Shown here in pieces: positions 22,160-34,190 of a stretch of DNA of 64,000 nt; the stretch's first letter is position 1; each line of letters starts with the position of its first letter. This stretch comes from Annona cherimola (lineage: Eukaryota > Streptophyta > Magnoliopsida > Magnoliales > Annonaceae): the NCBI GenBank assembly GCA_030490835.1, contig CM059977.1, forward strand, positions 24,781,335 through 24,845,334, written 5' to 3'. The translations under genes and the position numbers were made by a program. The notes beneath the pieces were generated by a model. That model worked only from the letters and a program-made list of their open reading frames with translations. It did not search any database and was not told the DNA's origin.

Positions 22160-23201
22160 TGACTTGTTACGTAAAACATGTCATTCCAAAATTGCCCTTC
22201 AAATGTCATAAGACTTGCAAGCCAGCCATCCAATGGCTCCAAGAAGCATTAGTGTTTCTAAGCCATGCATCTTATTGGGTTCAATGGCTAGTATTGCTTG
22301 GATTTCACACTAAATAGTCATGATCTATTGATGTCGACATTGATGAAAATTGGCTACTCTTGTCGATTTGTTGAATGAATTATTTATTGTACACGGATGA
22401 TTGATATTTGCAATGATGGAATGCTGCTTGCTAGCCTTGTATTTTTCAAGATAAATGGTCGAGACGTAAACTTTATGGTCACCCAAATCTTTCTGCAAAT
22501 GGGCTAATCACACAAATCAATGGCTGCTAATCTTGTGATACAGTCACTAAAAGTGATTTTGATGGACTAGTAATTTAGAAATTGCTCACTGCTTGTTGCT
22601 AATTTCATAATCGAAAATTTCAAGAGGTTGCAACTGATTTGGAACAACGTCACTTTGCTGATGATTGACTAATTGTAGAAAGGAATTCATGAGCACCTGA
22701 ATATTGAAACCCACTACCATCCAGTGTTTGGATAGTCACAGCGGCAGCAAATTTCAAATGGCAACATGGTCCATGGCTCTTCATCAATGCCCATCTGTAC
22801 TTGTGGCAGTAAAAATTTTAACAGTTTTGGCTGTTGCTACAAAGATGATGTTGTTGGTCTTAAGGGTTTTGCACCACCTTTTTATCCAACAAATTTGATC
22901 AATAGATCAACGGCTTGAATGACGGATCTAAAAAGATAGAGGCTGCCAAAAGATGGTGGTCTTCATGGCCATCTGTTGCTTGGAGCTTGAAGAAGATGCA
23001 CGCCCCAAAAATTTTTTGGCGAGTCTGCCTTCCACTTGATTTGGATGGCCATTGATTAATGAGTTTTTACCTTTTGTTTCAACAACCATGGTTGGCTCCT
23101 TCAATGAGGGAGATGATGAAATTTTGGTAGTTTGGCAAACTATTTCAATTTATGCACATGCAAGCTGAGTTTTACAATATGTCCATTTTTATCATTATTT
23201 T
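22160..23201. other. Unrecognised DNA inside the foldback element
   Basis: Balanced composition with short open frames, the longest 64 codons on plus (22704-22898), all interrupted by stops. Internally repetitive words such as CAATGGCT and TTGATG recur. It may be captured or decayed coding sequence; no family was identified. Confidence 0.3.
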
Positions 23202-23536
23202 TGTTAGGGTTGAGATCAATTCCAAGCACAGAAGAACATAGGAAGATAATGTGGATCGGCTTCAAGCCTACTCCACCAGAGGAAAAAGTAATTAATTAAT
23301 CACCCAATCAATTACAACTTTCCTCCCACAGGCAATAGACTGTCTCTCTCAGAGAATCTCTCACACCGGGACTCTCTAAACTCTCTTTGTGATATCTTTG
23401 AACCCTATAGACCACTTGTCTATTTATAGCTCTCATAGACAACCTTGCGTAACCCATACGCAAACCCAGACCCACTCAACTAAGATACGCAGACTACGCA
23501 ATCTTAGTCTAAGCAGAATACAAGACACATCTAACG
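23202..23536 (-). repeat. Copia 3' LTR
   Basis: 335 bp, nearly identical to 25716-26050. On the minus strand it follows the purine-rich tract AAGGTGGAGATT at about 23537-23548. Its first base on that strand is C (CGTTAG) where the other LTR has T (TGTTAG), a change at the canonical TG terminus. Confidence 0.92.
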
Positions 23537-23714
23537 AATCTCCACCTTGGCTTGAATTCTGCGATCTTCTAACCATGCTCGAACTTGCACATTCTGTCAC
23601 ACCCCCTTGCTGGGTGTCGAGTACAGCTCACCTCTGCACCTGGATCTTCAGTGGCCTCACAGGAACTCCACCTGTTTGCATACTTCCTAGAAATCTGTTG
23701 AGACTTCCAGTCTT

Positions 23715-24188
23715 CTAACCTTTCATCACAACCGTAGGTCTCTTTGACACCTTGAGAACTCCACCTGCGACTAAAATCTCAAAACCTCTGGAGTCTAATG
23801 TTCCCAATGAAATCAAATTCATTCTCAAATCAGGAACATGCCTCACATCTGTCAACGTCCATACAACTCCATCAAACATGCGAATTTGTACTGTACCAAT
23901 ACTAGCAACTCTGCTCCTTGCCTTATTTGCCATCCTTACAGTACCACCATCGCATTCCTTGTACGAATTGAATTGTTCCTTGGTTGCACACATATGAAAG
24001 GAACATCCTGAATCCAAGATCCAATCATCACTGCCCGTCATTGCTTTCGCTATAAGCAACACATCACTTTCCGAGTCCACAGCTATTGAGGAATAATCAG
24101 ATGATTCTCCATCTGCCTTCTCTTTCCCCTTCGCCTTTTCTTTCTCTTTCTCTTTCCTCTCCTTCCATTTATAGCAGGCTCTCTTCAT
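23715..24188 (-). pseudogene. Copia zinc knuckle and protease fragment
   Basis: Minus-strand frame of 157 codons. It continues the CCHC knuckle (its CxxC half lies just upstream in another frame, at about 24190-24215) through a lysine/glutamate-rich linker. It then enters the Copia aspartic protease with the DSG active-site motif inside WILDSGCSFHM. The frame ends at 23715, where integrase should begin. The downstream remnant is unrelated to integrase, marking the deletion breakpoint. Confidence 0.85.
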
Positions 24189-24901
24189 ATGACCTTTCTT
24201 GCCACATTCCCAGCACTCAATATCTCTGATTGATCTGAATGAGCTTTTGGATCCGTTGGGACTATTTGATCTGTATTGTCGACCACCACAGCCAAAGCAC
24301 TTTCACTACCTGACGATCCATTTCTGTTGTTCTTTCTACGAGTTTCATTCATTAGTAGAGAAGCAACAACGTCATCAAGTTCCAGGGTATCTTTCCCGAA
24401 CAACAATGTTGTCACAATGTGATCAAATGAATCAGGTAATGAAGCCAACAAAAGTAATGCTTTGTCCTCTTCTTTAATTTCTTCTCCCAAAGCAGTTAAA
24501 TCTGTTGCGATTCTATTAAATTCATCCAAGTGCTTCCCAAGATCTCCAGGCTCTTCAAATTTCAATGCATATAATTTCTTTTTCATATATAATCTATTGG
24601 ATAAAGATTTAGATTTATACCTGGTCTCCAATTTTGTCCAAATTTCTTCAGGATCTGTCAAACCGATCACCTCCCGAAGAGTATTATCTGCAAGAAACAT
24701 CTGAATTGTGCTGGTTGCCAAATCTCTCATAGTCTGCCATTCATCATCGTTCATTTTCTCAGGCTTCTCGGATCCTTTCTTTAATGCTTTGATTGTCCCT
24801 TCTCGAGTCAAAACATTCTTTACCAGTTGCTGCCATAGGGTAAAATCGTTCTGCCCATTAAACGGCTCCACCGCAAAATTGGTCCCCTTTATGCTTGCCA
24901 T
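24185..24901 (-). pseudogene. Copia gag, frameshifted
   Basis: 238-codon frame starting at the ATG at 24901, just after the leader. It matches the Copia gag family (UBN2/gag-polypeptide) with motifs of the type WTKLETRYKSKSLSNRLYMK and LLLASLPDSFDH. It loses frame just before the CCHC zinc knuckle, at about 24215-24230, and ends at 24185. The knuckle continues in a different frame, so a one-base indel separates gag from protease. Confidence 0.85.
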
Positions 24902-25700
24902 ATTTGAAATTCTTCAAATAGACTTTTCTAAATAAGCCGAATTTTGTCAATTTGAACCGTCCACGTGATTCAGAGCACCTTAAAATGTAGAAAATGACTC
25001 TTGAATCACCCAAATCGGACACCAGGATCACCAGATCGGAGAAAAACAAAATCTGCTATTTAGAGTAAATAGCTTCTATCCGTCGCAGCAGATAGACCAC
25101 GGTGCATCACCTTCTGAAACCAAACGTTTCAGAACAGCAACCCTAGCCACCGCACGAACCCTTCCTCTACTTTTCTGGTGAGAAAGCCCAAACGCTGTTG
25201 CCAATCACCTCGTTCTTCTTCCCCGTTACCGGCAAGTTCACCAGTCACGCCTGTTGCCGCCGGTTTCGCCGCTTCCTCAGTCGACGGCTGCTACCGGTCA
25301 CCTCACCACTGCTCCTTTGTCACTGCCTGCCTGGAAAGAATCTGTACGCCACCTGCTGCCGCCAGCACCGATCTGCCTCACTGCCTGGTGTTGCTGCCCG
25401 CGCCGAATTGTCGGTTCTGCCTCCCAGAACTGGCCGATCGTCCGCAGCCTGCCTGCCACAAATCGCTGCTGCTGAATACCCGCACACACCGGAGTCCTGC
25501 CTTTGGTTCATCGCTGATCAGGCACGAGAAAACCCACCAAATCTGCTCTGGCCGAACTGCAGCTGCTACCTGCCACGGCCTGAGAAATCGCCTCCGTTCA
25601 GATATGTTCCTCCACCAGATCTCAACTGTTCAGATTTGCTTGGAATCAACCTCAACAATTCCGGATTTCTCAAATTGGAAAAACCCCTTTTACGAACCTC
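24902..25700 (-). other. Copia untranslated leader
   Basis: About 800 bp between PBS and gag. It is GC-rich relative to the rest of the window and carries long overlapping open frames on both strands (for example 211 codons on plus, 25178-25813). These lack domains and are not taken as genes. The region is the expected retrotransposon 5' leader. Confidence 0.7.
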
Positions 25701-25712
25701 GCTCTGATACCA
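25701..25712 (-). other. Primer-binding site, initiator-Met tRNA type
   Basis: TGGTATCAGAGC on the minus strand, three bases inside the 5' LTR. This is the standard plant Copia PBS complementary to the 3' end of initiator methionine tRNA. Confidence 0.92.
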
Positions 25713-25715
25713 GTT

Positions 25716-26050
25716 TGTTAGGGTTGAGATCAATTCCAAGCACAGAAGAACATAGGAAGATAATGTGGATCGGCTTCAAGCCTACTCCACCAGAGGAAAA
25801 AGTAATTAATTAATCACCCAATCAATTACAACTTTCCTCCCACAGGCAACAGACTATCTCTCTCAGAGAATCTCTCACACTGGGACTCTCTAAACTCTCT
25901 CTGTGATCTCTTTGAACCCTATAGACCACTTGTCTATTTATAACTCTCATAGACAACTTTGCGTAACCCATACGTAAACCCAGACCCACTCAACTAAGAT
26001 ACGTAGACTACGCAATCTTAGTCTAAGCAGAATACAAGACACATCTAACA
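25716..26050 (-). repeat. Copia 5' LTR
   Basis: 335 bp, TGTTAG...CTAACA, the promoter-bearing LTR for the minus-strand element. It is adjacent to the PBS and nearly identical to the LTR at 23202-23536. Confidence 0.92.
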
Positions 26051-26190
26051 ATTTAATTTTCTAGGCCACGTATTAATAGTTACTAATGGCAAAAATGTCT
26101 CACGTGTATACATGCAATTTCAGTTAAACTATATGAGGGTAATATGCAATTTACGAAACTGTGGTTATATTTGCAAATTACCACTTTTAC

Positions 26191-26868
26191 ATACAAAAAT
26201 TTCTAAAATCAAGATTTTTTTTTATTAGTAAAAAAATCAAGATTTTGAAACAACACTGTTCTAGAATAATAGGAGTGGGTTCTTATGGGCTGCGCACAGC
26301 AAAACGAGCCCTAGCCAATAGTATTTTAGTGGAATCTTCTAATCACAACAAGAGAATTTAGGGGAAAAAATTATGAAAAATTTTCACCCGACTCAACTTC
26401 TATTCGAATAATTTATGCTTTATTTAGCTTTGTTTTTTAGAAATAAAGTTGGAATTGGTTTAGTGAGTGGTGACAGTTTTTGCTTTTTTAAAAAATTTTG
26501 GTCAAAAAGCGCAAATTGGTGTAAACTAAAAAATATTGTTTAGCCAGGAACGTGATACTTTGAAAAGCAAAAGTCGTCTCAAATGCACAAACAAAGCCTT
26601 AGTCTTAACAAATAAATTGCACACTTTGAGTTACAATGTCCACAAGTCACACAATCGAAATAAATTTCATTTCTTGTCTAACTGGATGCTGAAATATCCT
26701 GAAATTGACAAGATTTAATCACCTACAGCATGATCTAATGGATTCAAAACTAAAAGAAATATATAATGATAATCCATTTATGAAAATCCCCCAAATAGAG
26801 GCAAAAAAGTTTCTTATCTGTCTCAAATTAATATTGAAAGATATAAACAAAAGCATGGGGCAAAAAGA
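26191..26868. other. Intergenic, nothing recognised
   Basis: AT-rich spacer between the foldback composite and the hAT element. Only short open frames (60-66 codons) without domains. Confidence 0.4.
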
Positions 26869-26876
26869 GGTGGGAT

Positions 26877-29800
26877 CAGTGTTATTAAAACCGGACCGGA
26901 CCGGCTGGTTCGACCGGTCCGACCGGGAACCGGTCGGAAATCCGGTTCGAATCTATACGGTTCGGTTCAAAAGGAAAAAACCGTCCGAACCGGTAAACCG
27001 GCGGTCGAACCGGCATGACCGGTTCAATCGGGTTCGACCGGTTCGGTAATAAACTAATATTAAATATATATATTAAAAAAAAAACGGAGGATCGACCGAT
27101 CGAATCAATCAGCCGATTCAGCCAGCCGACGCCCAATCTCTTTTCTTCCCCTTACTGGAAAGTGGAAACCCTAGTCGACACCGTCTTTCTTCCTCGTCGC
27201 CGTCTGCTGCAATCGCTGCCATCCGGGCGCCTCATCAGCCGTCTTCTTCGTCGCCGGGAGCTACATGCGCTGCCGCTGACTCGTCCGTCCGTCATCATCT
27301 TCGTCGCCAGGCTGCAATCGTCGTGCCATCGTCTTCCGGTATTCGTCGCCGTTCGCGTCTGCAGCGCCGGGCATTGGACGCGCTGCCGCCAGCTTAGTCC
27401 GTCGGCGACTCTGCCAATCTGCCTTTGTTTGCTCGTCAGCTCGTCCATGGGCACTCGTCAGTCGTCAGGTTGCTCCGGTCTCAAACTTCCGCCCGCCGTC
27501 TCTGCCCAATTGTAAACTTGCTTGTTCCACTGAGTTTTGGATCTATCTGTTTATCTAATTTTCATATTTCAGATCTTGGTAACTACTTGAATTTTAGTTT
27601 TTGAAGGGTAGTTGATCACTTGAGTTGGCACTTGTATTCTTAGTTTTAAAAAATTAGAAGACAAAAAATCAAAATAAAAATATAAAATACCGAATATATT
27701 TTAAAAATACCAGATTTCACAATCCATGATGTTTTAGATATTGCAAATATAACTGTATGGTTGATGCACTCTTGCATTGATTTCTTGTATTCTAATTATA
27801 TACAATGGTTGATTATAAATATTAAAAAAATAAGAGACTCTTTTTAAAGGTGTTAGCAACTTAGCATTGATTTCTTGTGTTTATGAGCTTCACTTATAAC
27901 ACTTATAGCATTGATATGTGAAATTCATCACATGATTTACATGTTATTGTTGATTGTTTATATGCTAATCTTGGAAAAATTAATTTAATTGTCTATTTGT
28001 GAAAATTATGTTAAATGAATTTTTCATTTTACAATTTTAGGTAATTATTTAATCATCATGTCGTCATCAAACCCATCTGAAAGCGAAAACCAGTCTTTTA
28101 ATACTGGATCAAATGCAACACCGGTAGCTGGTAGTACAACAGATTCTGGGTCAAAACCCACTCGGGGGAGGACTGATATTGCATGGAATCATGTAGTAGA
28201 ATTAGAAAAAAATAAATACAAATGTTTGTATTGTGGGAAGATTTTCTCAGGAGGAGAAATTCACAGGGTGAAAAAGCATTTGGCAAATATAAAGGGTGAT
28301 GTAGCTGTATGTAAAAAGGTCCCACCTAATGTACTTTTGGACATGAAAAATGATCTTGCAACTAGTGGTACATCTGCAACCACTAGTAAAAAACCCCCTC
28401 TTCCCAAAAGTAGCCCATTTTCTGACTACCAAGTTATTGATGAAGAAGAAGATGTTGTTGTGGGCCCAAGTTTGAAAAGAAACACAGAGGGTAGTTTAAA
28501 GAAAATGAAGGGACCTAGTGGGAGTGTGCAACCATCCATTAAGAGTGCTATGGCTGGTAAGGATGCAATTGAAAGGGCACATTCAGAAATTGCAAAGTGG
28601 TTTTATGCTTCATGTATTCCATTTAATGTTGCAAACTCTGTGCACTTTCAATCTATGTTTGATCATGCATGCTCAATTGGATATGGATTTAAAGTTCCAA
28701 CATATCATGATTTAAGAGGTTTATTATTGAAAAAGAATGTGAAAGAAGTAAGGGATCAGATTGAATCATTTAAGGGAATGTGGAAAGAATTTGGTTGCTC
28801 CATAATGGCCGACGGATGGACAGATCAAAAGGGAAGAACTTTGATAAATTTTCTAGTATATTGTCCTAAAGGAACTGTATTTTTAAAGTCTGTTGATGCT
28901 TCCGAATTCTCAAAAACTGGTCAAATGCTTTCTGAATTATTCGTCACAGTTGTGGAGGAAGTTGGACCTAGAAATGTTGTGCAATTAGTAACTGATAATG
29001 CATCTAACTATCGACTTGCGGGTCATTTAATAAATGATAAATATCCATCCATTGTCTGGACACCATGTGCTGCACATAGTATTGATTTGATGCTAGAAGA
29101 TATTGCAAAGATGGAAGAGGTGAAAGAGGTGATAGAGGAAGCTCGTTCTATTTCAACGTTTATTTATAATCATGGCTTTGTTTTGTGCTTGATGAGAAAA
29201 TTTACCGGTAGAAAGGAAATTATTCGTCCTGCTATAACTCATTTTGCAACAAATTTTATAGCATTGCAAAGTATGTTGAACTGCATGAATGAACTACGGG
29301 CAATGTTCACTTGTAGAGAATGGGTGGATTGTAAATGGAAAAATTCTCAAAAGGGAAGAACTGCTTCTAACTATGTTTTGAGTTCTTCCTTTTGGGAAAG
29401 ATGTGAAATTGTTGTGAAAACATTTGAACCACTTGTTCGTGTGTTACGAATGGTAGATAGTGATGAAAGGCCTGCAATGGGATACATTTATGAGGCAATG
29501 CGTAAAGCTAAAAATGCAATGCAGAAGACTTTAAAGAAATTTAAGATGCCTTGTGATCCCTACCTCGCAATTGTGGATAATCGATGGGAAAATCAACTTG
29601 GTCGGTCTCTTCATTTAGCTGGTTATTATCTTAATCCACAGTTTCACTACCACATGGATGAATTGACAAAGACAATGACAATGCAAGGGCTGCTTCAAAC
29701 TATCCATCGGTTGACTCATGACGATGTTCATATCCAAACAAGTATTATTCATGAGATTGATTCATTCCACTATGCGCATGATGATTTTGGAAGCCCAATT

Positions 29801-31236
29801 GCTCTTCATTCTCGTTATACTCTATCCCCAGGTATATGTATTAACTCATAACCCTTATGAATTAGTTATTTATTTATGAATACTTAATTAGTATCCTAAT
29901 GGTGGCTCATTTGTTGTAGTTATTTGGTGGCAAGCTCATGGATGTTGCACTCCTAATTTGCAAAAGTTGCTGTGAAGATTTTGAGTCAAACATGCAGTTC
30001 ATCTGAATGCGAACGCAATTGGAGTGTTTTCGAACGCATTCATACAAAAAAGAGGAATCGACTAGAACATCAAAGGTTATGTGATCTTGTATATGTTCAA
30101 TACAATTTACGATTGTTGGATAGGTATAAAATATAAACTCTCGTTGCTTTTTTTAAGAAATGCAAATTATCCACGTTTTATTCCAAGTAACTTCTTGTAT
30201 CTTTTTTTTATAGGAAGAAGAAGAAATATCAATATTACGATCCAATTTCTTTAGAGGATATTGATATATTAGAGGAGTGGGTGGTAGAAGATGAGTCTCC
30301 ACTATTGACAAATGAAGATGTTGACTCTTGGTTGCAAATAGATCAACCAAACAGTAGGAGAGAAACAACAGAAGTTGAAGACTTTGGTATTATACTATAG
30401 TTTTTATTTAATTATGTCAAAGTAATGCCTTCATAAGAAAAATGGTAGTATGTAACTAATATTTTCATTTTTTGCATTTTAATTTAGGAACTCTAATTGG
30501 CAGGCAAGGTGAAGATGTCGTTGTTGAGCTTGATGAAGAAGAAAATTGAAGCCTTTCTTTTAATATTTGTAATGATGTAAATGGTGGATTTTCATACGAG
30601 AATGTGTGTTTGAATGTTTGTAGACTTTTAAAATTTTATGTTTGGTGGGAATGATGTATTGTTAGACTTTTAAAATGTTATATTTGGTTGAAATGAAGTA
30701 TTTGTATACTTTTAAAATTTATGTTTGATGAGAATGATGCATTTAATGGTTTATAAACTTCTAAATTTTCATTTTTTGCTAAACATAAGAGATGTTCTTA
30801 ATTTTCATATTATTAATTATACAAATTTTGAACACTTACTGATCTGTTTTATTTCTTATTTTTTCAGGTATGTTTATAGCAATTCATCAAGGTACCGAGA
30901 TAAAGAGGAAGAATTCAAGAACCAACAACCAAGCAACAACGGTCGTAGCTTATTATAAGTTTAAGTCTTTCAGGTCAGTTAATGTACTTAATTTTTTAAA
31001 ACTCATTATTAATTTTTTCCTGCATGTTTTGTTCTTATATTGTGGTCCTTAAAATCCAACATATATATTTAGGATTTATAAAAACATAAGTTTATCAATA
31101 TATTTATTTAAAATTTAAAAAAATTTAATATTTATGATGTCATAAATATGTCATGCTGACGTCACCGGTTCGAACCGGTTCGAACCAGACCAGTTCCTTT
31201 ACCGGTTCAATCACCGGTTCGGTTCTGACAACATTG
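26877..31236 (+). mobile_element. Full-length hAT transposon
   Basis: 4360 bp with inverted ends CAGTGTTATTAAAACCGGAC (left) and CAATGTTGTCAGAACCGAAC (right, read inward), and a perfect 8-bp target duplication, GGTGGGAT, at 26869-26876 and 31237-31244. Both ends hold many subterminal CCGGTTCGAACCGG-type words, as hAT transposases require clustered subterminal sites. The order is left end, GC-rich leader (27050-27520), AT-rich 5' region, transposase gene (28058-30549), and a 3' non-coding part. The 1.29-kb element at 10476-11769 is its deletion derivative. Confidence 0.95.
28058..30549 (+). pseudogene. hAT transposase, one frameshift
   Basis: Four coding exons fit: 28058-29831, 29920-30123, 30214-30386 and 30488-30549, all with GT-AG introns and matched phases. 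An acceptor-like TTTTACAATTTTAG just before the ATG suggests a 5' UTR intron. Residues 38-90 form a BED zinc finger (C56, C59, H69 or H74). Next comes DUF659 (MADGWTDQKGRTLINFLVY) and the RNase H-like catalytic region. Exon 2 carries the hATC dimerisation domain (SSSECERNWSVFERIHTKKR). A single missing base near 29970 puts a stop early in exon 2; the hATC then reads open in another frame, so the copy is probably inactive or needs that error rechecked. Exons 3-4 encode an acidic tail. Confidence 0.88.
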
Positions 31237-31244
31237 GGTGGGAT

Positions 31245-33266
31245 ACGAATTCTCCCACAAAAGGCTAGTAAAGATCAGCCTTTTATGTTGTCCTAAACAG
31301 CGTGACTAAATTAAAGCATGAAAAGGTATTCAACTTTATTTCTTGTTATCCATATGAACATGGCATGCACTAATTTGTTTGGGAATGCTTGGAAAAGATT
31401 TGGAAAAATTATGAAAAAAAGTGTTATGAGTTTGAAAAATAGCAGTAATAATGTTAAAAAGTATATAAATTTTAAGTAATTAAAATGTTAAATTACATGA
31501 ACGGGAGTATAAAAAGAGAGGAAACGGTTGAAAAATTTATGAAAGAAAGTAATGAACTAGTTTTAAAGAGTAAGTTTGCCTTTAGAATTTATTTATTCAT
31601 ATTGTGCGTTGGTCCTCCACAAGATGTTAAAAGCACTTAAATTAGAGAGAATTCGACACAGCTTATTTCAATTTTGAAGTAATATCCAACAAGAGGGTCA
31701 CACATTTGCATAGAGATGAGGTATGCCTCAAAATTTTAGTGGCGACAGAAGAAGCGGTCAAAACTACAGGTATGAAATGATGAATCAGGGATAGGGTCAA
31801 CAAGTCAAATAAATAATCCATCATGTCAATGCCTTTGCTATTGGCCCACCCATGGTCTTGACTTTCAATCCAGCTCTTTTGAACCAGATGGGCAGCTTGT
31901 CAACTTCTAGTACCCAGAAAAACACTTGGTAAGGGGATACATGAGCACCACTTTGATTCTACGACACCCATGTTTTAAGGTCTGAGATGGGAAATGGGAT
32001 ATCCGTTTGGAGGAAAATCAACTGATTGGATGTTGATTATATGCAAGCATCATGGCGGGTCTCACTGGCACACAAACCTGATGCTCCTTCTACCTAAGCG
32101 TGCACTTTGTATAAGGCATCCATGTGTATACATGGAACTCTCTCTCTCTATGTATATCGGTCCATTTTCAATATCTTAACGGTGGATGAAAAATTCACTT
32201 CGTCTATTATATTTAGCATCATTTATAATATATCATATACTCTTTTATTTATCTAATATCATTATGCATCCCATTGAAAATTAATGTAATAAAATAATTT
32301 AATCTTAATTATCAATTTTAAAGTTCCATTTTTAATGTCTAAACAATCTAAAATATCATTTCTGCATGGATTAATAATTCAATAAAGTATTATTATACTG
32401 TAATATGTGTAAATATATCTAAGCGCTTCTTATAATTTACATATGAATATATATATATATATATTTCAATAAATGTAACCTATAAGCGTACTTGGTCTCA
32501 TAGATAAAAAAAAATACTGTTAAATACAATGAATTGGTTGAATTTTTCATCAGAGATAAAAATCTTAAATTTTTAAGGGATTATATAGTTTTGCATTTAT
32601 GTAACCTGATTACATAAAAATATAGAAGTCAAGTCCTGTATATATATAGTTACATAGATGTTCAAGATATTATAAATAATGTTAAATATAATAGATGAAC
32701 TGGATTTTCTATAAATCATTAAAATATTAAAAATGAAGGGGTTACATAGAAAAATGTTTCATAAAATTCGGACCAACTATAAAATTGGCATTTATATCAA
32801 AAAAATTTATTACATTGATTTTGCATTATTTTTATATGAAACCCATACATATATTCAATTTGAATTAAAATTGATATGCTAATAAAAAGAATAATTTTAA
32901 ATACAATAGGTAGAGTATATATACATTTTATAATCAAATGAGGCCCATTTTAAGCTTGGATAACTTATATATAGGGTAAAAGTGCAAGAAAAAATATCAA
33001 TCCTCTCAAATAGGTTGGGGTACTTGATGTTAAAATTTAGAAATTCCAAATGTTTTTCATTATTTAGCAAATGTATTTGTCCGTTTAGTTGCTTTTAAGC
33101 CGAATGTATTTTTTCATGTTTTTATATTATTTCAAAATAATACTATTGTTGTTGTTATTTAATTAAGAAACTTATTTAGAACCAACACTGAATCAACCGT
33201 TGAATCCCTATGCAAATATAGAGTAGGTTAGGATTTTTACAAACTAGGTTTAGGTATATACATTGA
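31245..33266. other. Intergenic, nothing recognised
   Basis: Two kilobases of AT-rich DNA with short open frames (61 codons at most), an AT dinucleotide run at about 32447-32462, and a degenerate Tourist-like stretch near 31370-31580. No gene seen. Confidence 0.4.
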
Positions 33267-33832
33267 GGGTGTGTTTGACAAGTGATAAAATTTGTAGATA
33301 AAAAATTTTGGTGTAAAAATTTTTAAAGTGGAAGAAAATAATGTGATATAATAAAGATAATGATGATGAATAAAGAGAATAAAATAAAAATAGATATGTT
33401 AGTTGTTTGGATAATTGTGTAGAAATGATCGAAAAGGTAAGATAGTTGTATAAAAAGATATGAAAAATAATTAAAAATAAGATAATTATTCAAATTGAGA
33501 ACTTTTAAAGCATGTCTGGCAAATATAAGAATTTTCCCAACACAAACTTTTCAATCTTCATAACTCTTCTTTTTTAATTATTTTTTTCATCTTTGTATAT
33601 GACTATCCTACTTTTTAACCATTTATACACAACTATGCATAACTAACTTATTTATTTTAATTTTATATTTTTTATTCTTTATCATTACTCCCATCATATT
33701 ACATCATTTTATATAAATTTAAAAAATTTTATACCAAAAACTTCTTATACAAAAGTTTTATCATTCCCTAAACATACCCTTTAATTAAAAAGTTTTGATT
33801 TGAAAATATTTTGAGTTAAACAAATATGCCCT
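33267..33832. mobile_element. Tourist-like MITE C, split by MITE D
   Basis: The left end GGGTGTGTTTGACAAGTGA and interior motifs (ATGTGATATAATAAAG, AATAAAATAAAAATAGATA, AGATAGTTGTAT) belong to the family. The expected right arm is missing at 33510 but appears at about 33785-33832 (AAAAGTTTTGATTTGAAAAT, then AAATATGCCCTA), after the intervening element D. Confidence 0.65.
33514..33780. mobile_element. Tourist-like MITE D, nested in C
   Basis: Opposite orientation to C. Ends GCATGTCTGGCAAATATAAG and GGGTATGTTTAGGGAATGA (read inward from the right). The interior has the reversed family motifs (AACTAACTTATTTATTTTAA, ATCATTACTCCCATCATATT). It sits inside C, so it inserted later. Confidence 0.6.
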
Positions 33833-33884
33833 AAGAGCAAATGGATCCCCGGTCCATATGTCTCATTTGAGGGCATCCATGAAG

Positions 33885-34190
33885 GATGAGGAAAAACTTT
33901 ATCTTATACAATTATCATATTTTTTAATTATTTTTTCACATTTTCACATTTATCTTATACAACTTTTCACTCTCCACAACTACCATATTTTTTAATTGTT
34001 TTTTTATATTTTCTTATACAATTATCTTACTTTTTAATCATTTCTACGTAACTACTCACACAACTAACTTATTTATTTTAACTTTATCTTCTTTACTCCT
34101 CATCATTACCCCTATCATGTCACATCATTCGACAACTTTTACTCTCCAAAGTTATTCATTAAAAGTTTTATCTATTTCTAAACACACTTT
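33885..34190. mobile_element. Tourist-like MITE E
   Basis: The reversed family motif set is present (AACTAACTTATTTATTTTAA, TCATCATTACCCCTATCATG, TCACATCATTC), ending TTCTAAACACACTTTA. The left arm contains a local duplication (two TTATCTTATACAA-type stretches at about 33900 and 33952). Confidence 0.6.

Larger units (their letters stand above)
23202..26050 (-). mobile_element. Internally deleted Copia LTR retrotransposon
   Basis: It has two 335-bp LTRs (23202-23536 and 25716-26050), a primer-binding site, gag and the start of pol, in minus orientation. Flanking pentamers ATTTT and ATTTA match at four of five. Reading leftward, the order is LTR, PBS, an 800-bp leader, gag, zinc knuckle, protease, a short remnant, a purine tract (AAGGTGGAGATT) and LTR. 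Integrase, reverse transcriptase and RNase H are missing, so it cannot move alone. The LTRs differ at about ten sites, mostly C/T transitions, indicating a fairly recent insertion. Confidence 0.92.
22013..26190. mobile_element. Composite foldback element hosting a Copia insertion
   Basis: The arms at about 22015-22150 and 26090-26190 are imperfect inverted repeats, sharing ATATTACC(T/C)TCA(C/T)ATA and GAAATTGCATGT(G/A)TAC in mirrored order. Between them lie about 1 kb of unrecognised, partly coding-like DNA (22160-23200) and a Copia element (23202-26050). A single arm of the same family is at about 37930-38050 (ATAGTTTGACGATAATTAC). The outer boundaries are approximate. Confidence 0.5.

Noticed and set aside
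25178..25813. 211-codon plus-strand frame
   Set aside because: It lies across the leader, PBS and LTR of the minus-strand Copia element; no domain, and GC-rich DNA keeps several frames open by chance.
27015..27515. 166-codon plus frame in the hAT leader
   Set aside because: Arg/Leu/Ser-rich, no domain, upstream of the transposase start, and overlapped by another open frame on the minus strand.
31245..33266. Host gene between the hAT and the MITE cluster
   Set aside because: No frame over 61 codons, no splice-linked coding segments, and AT-rich throughout.
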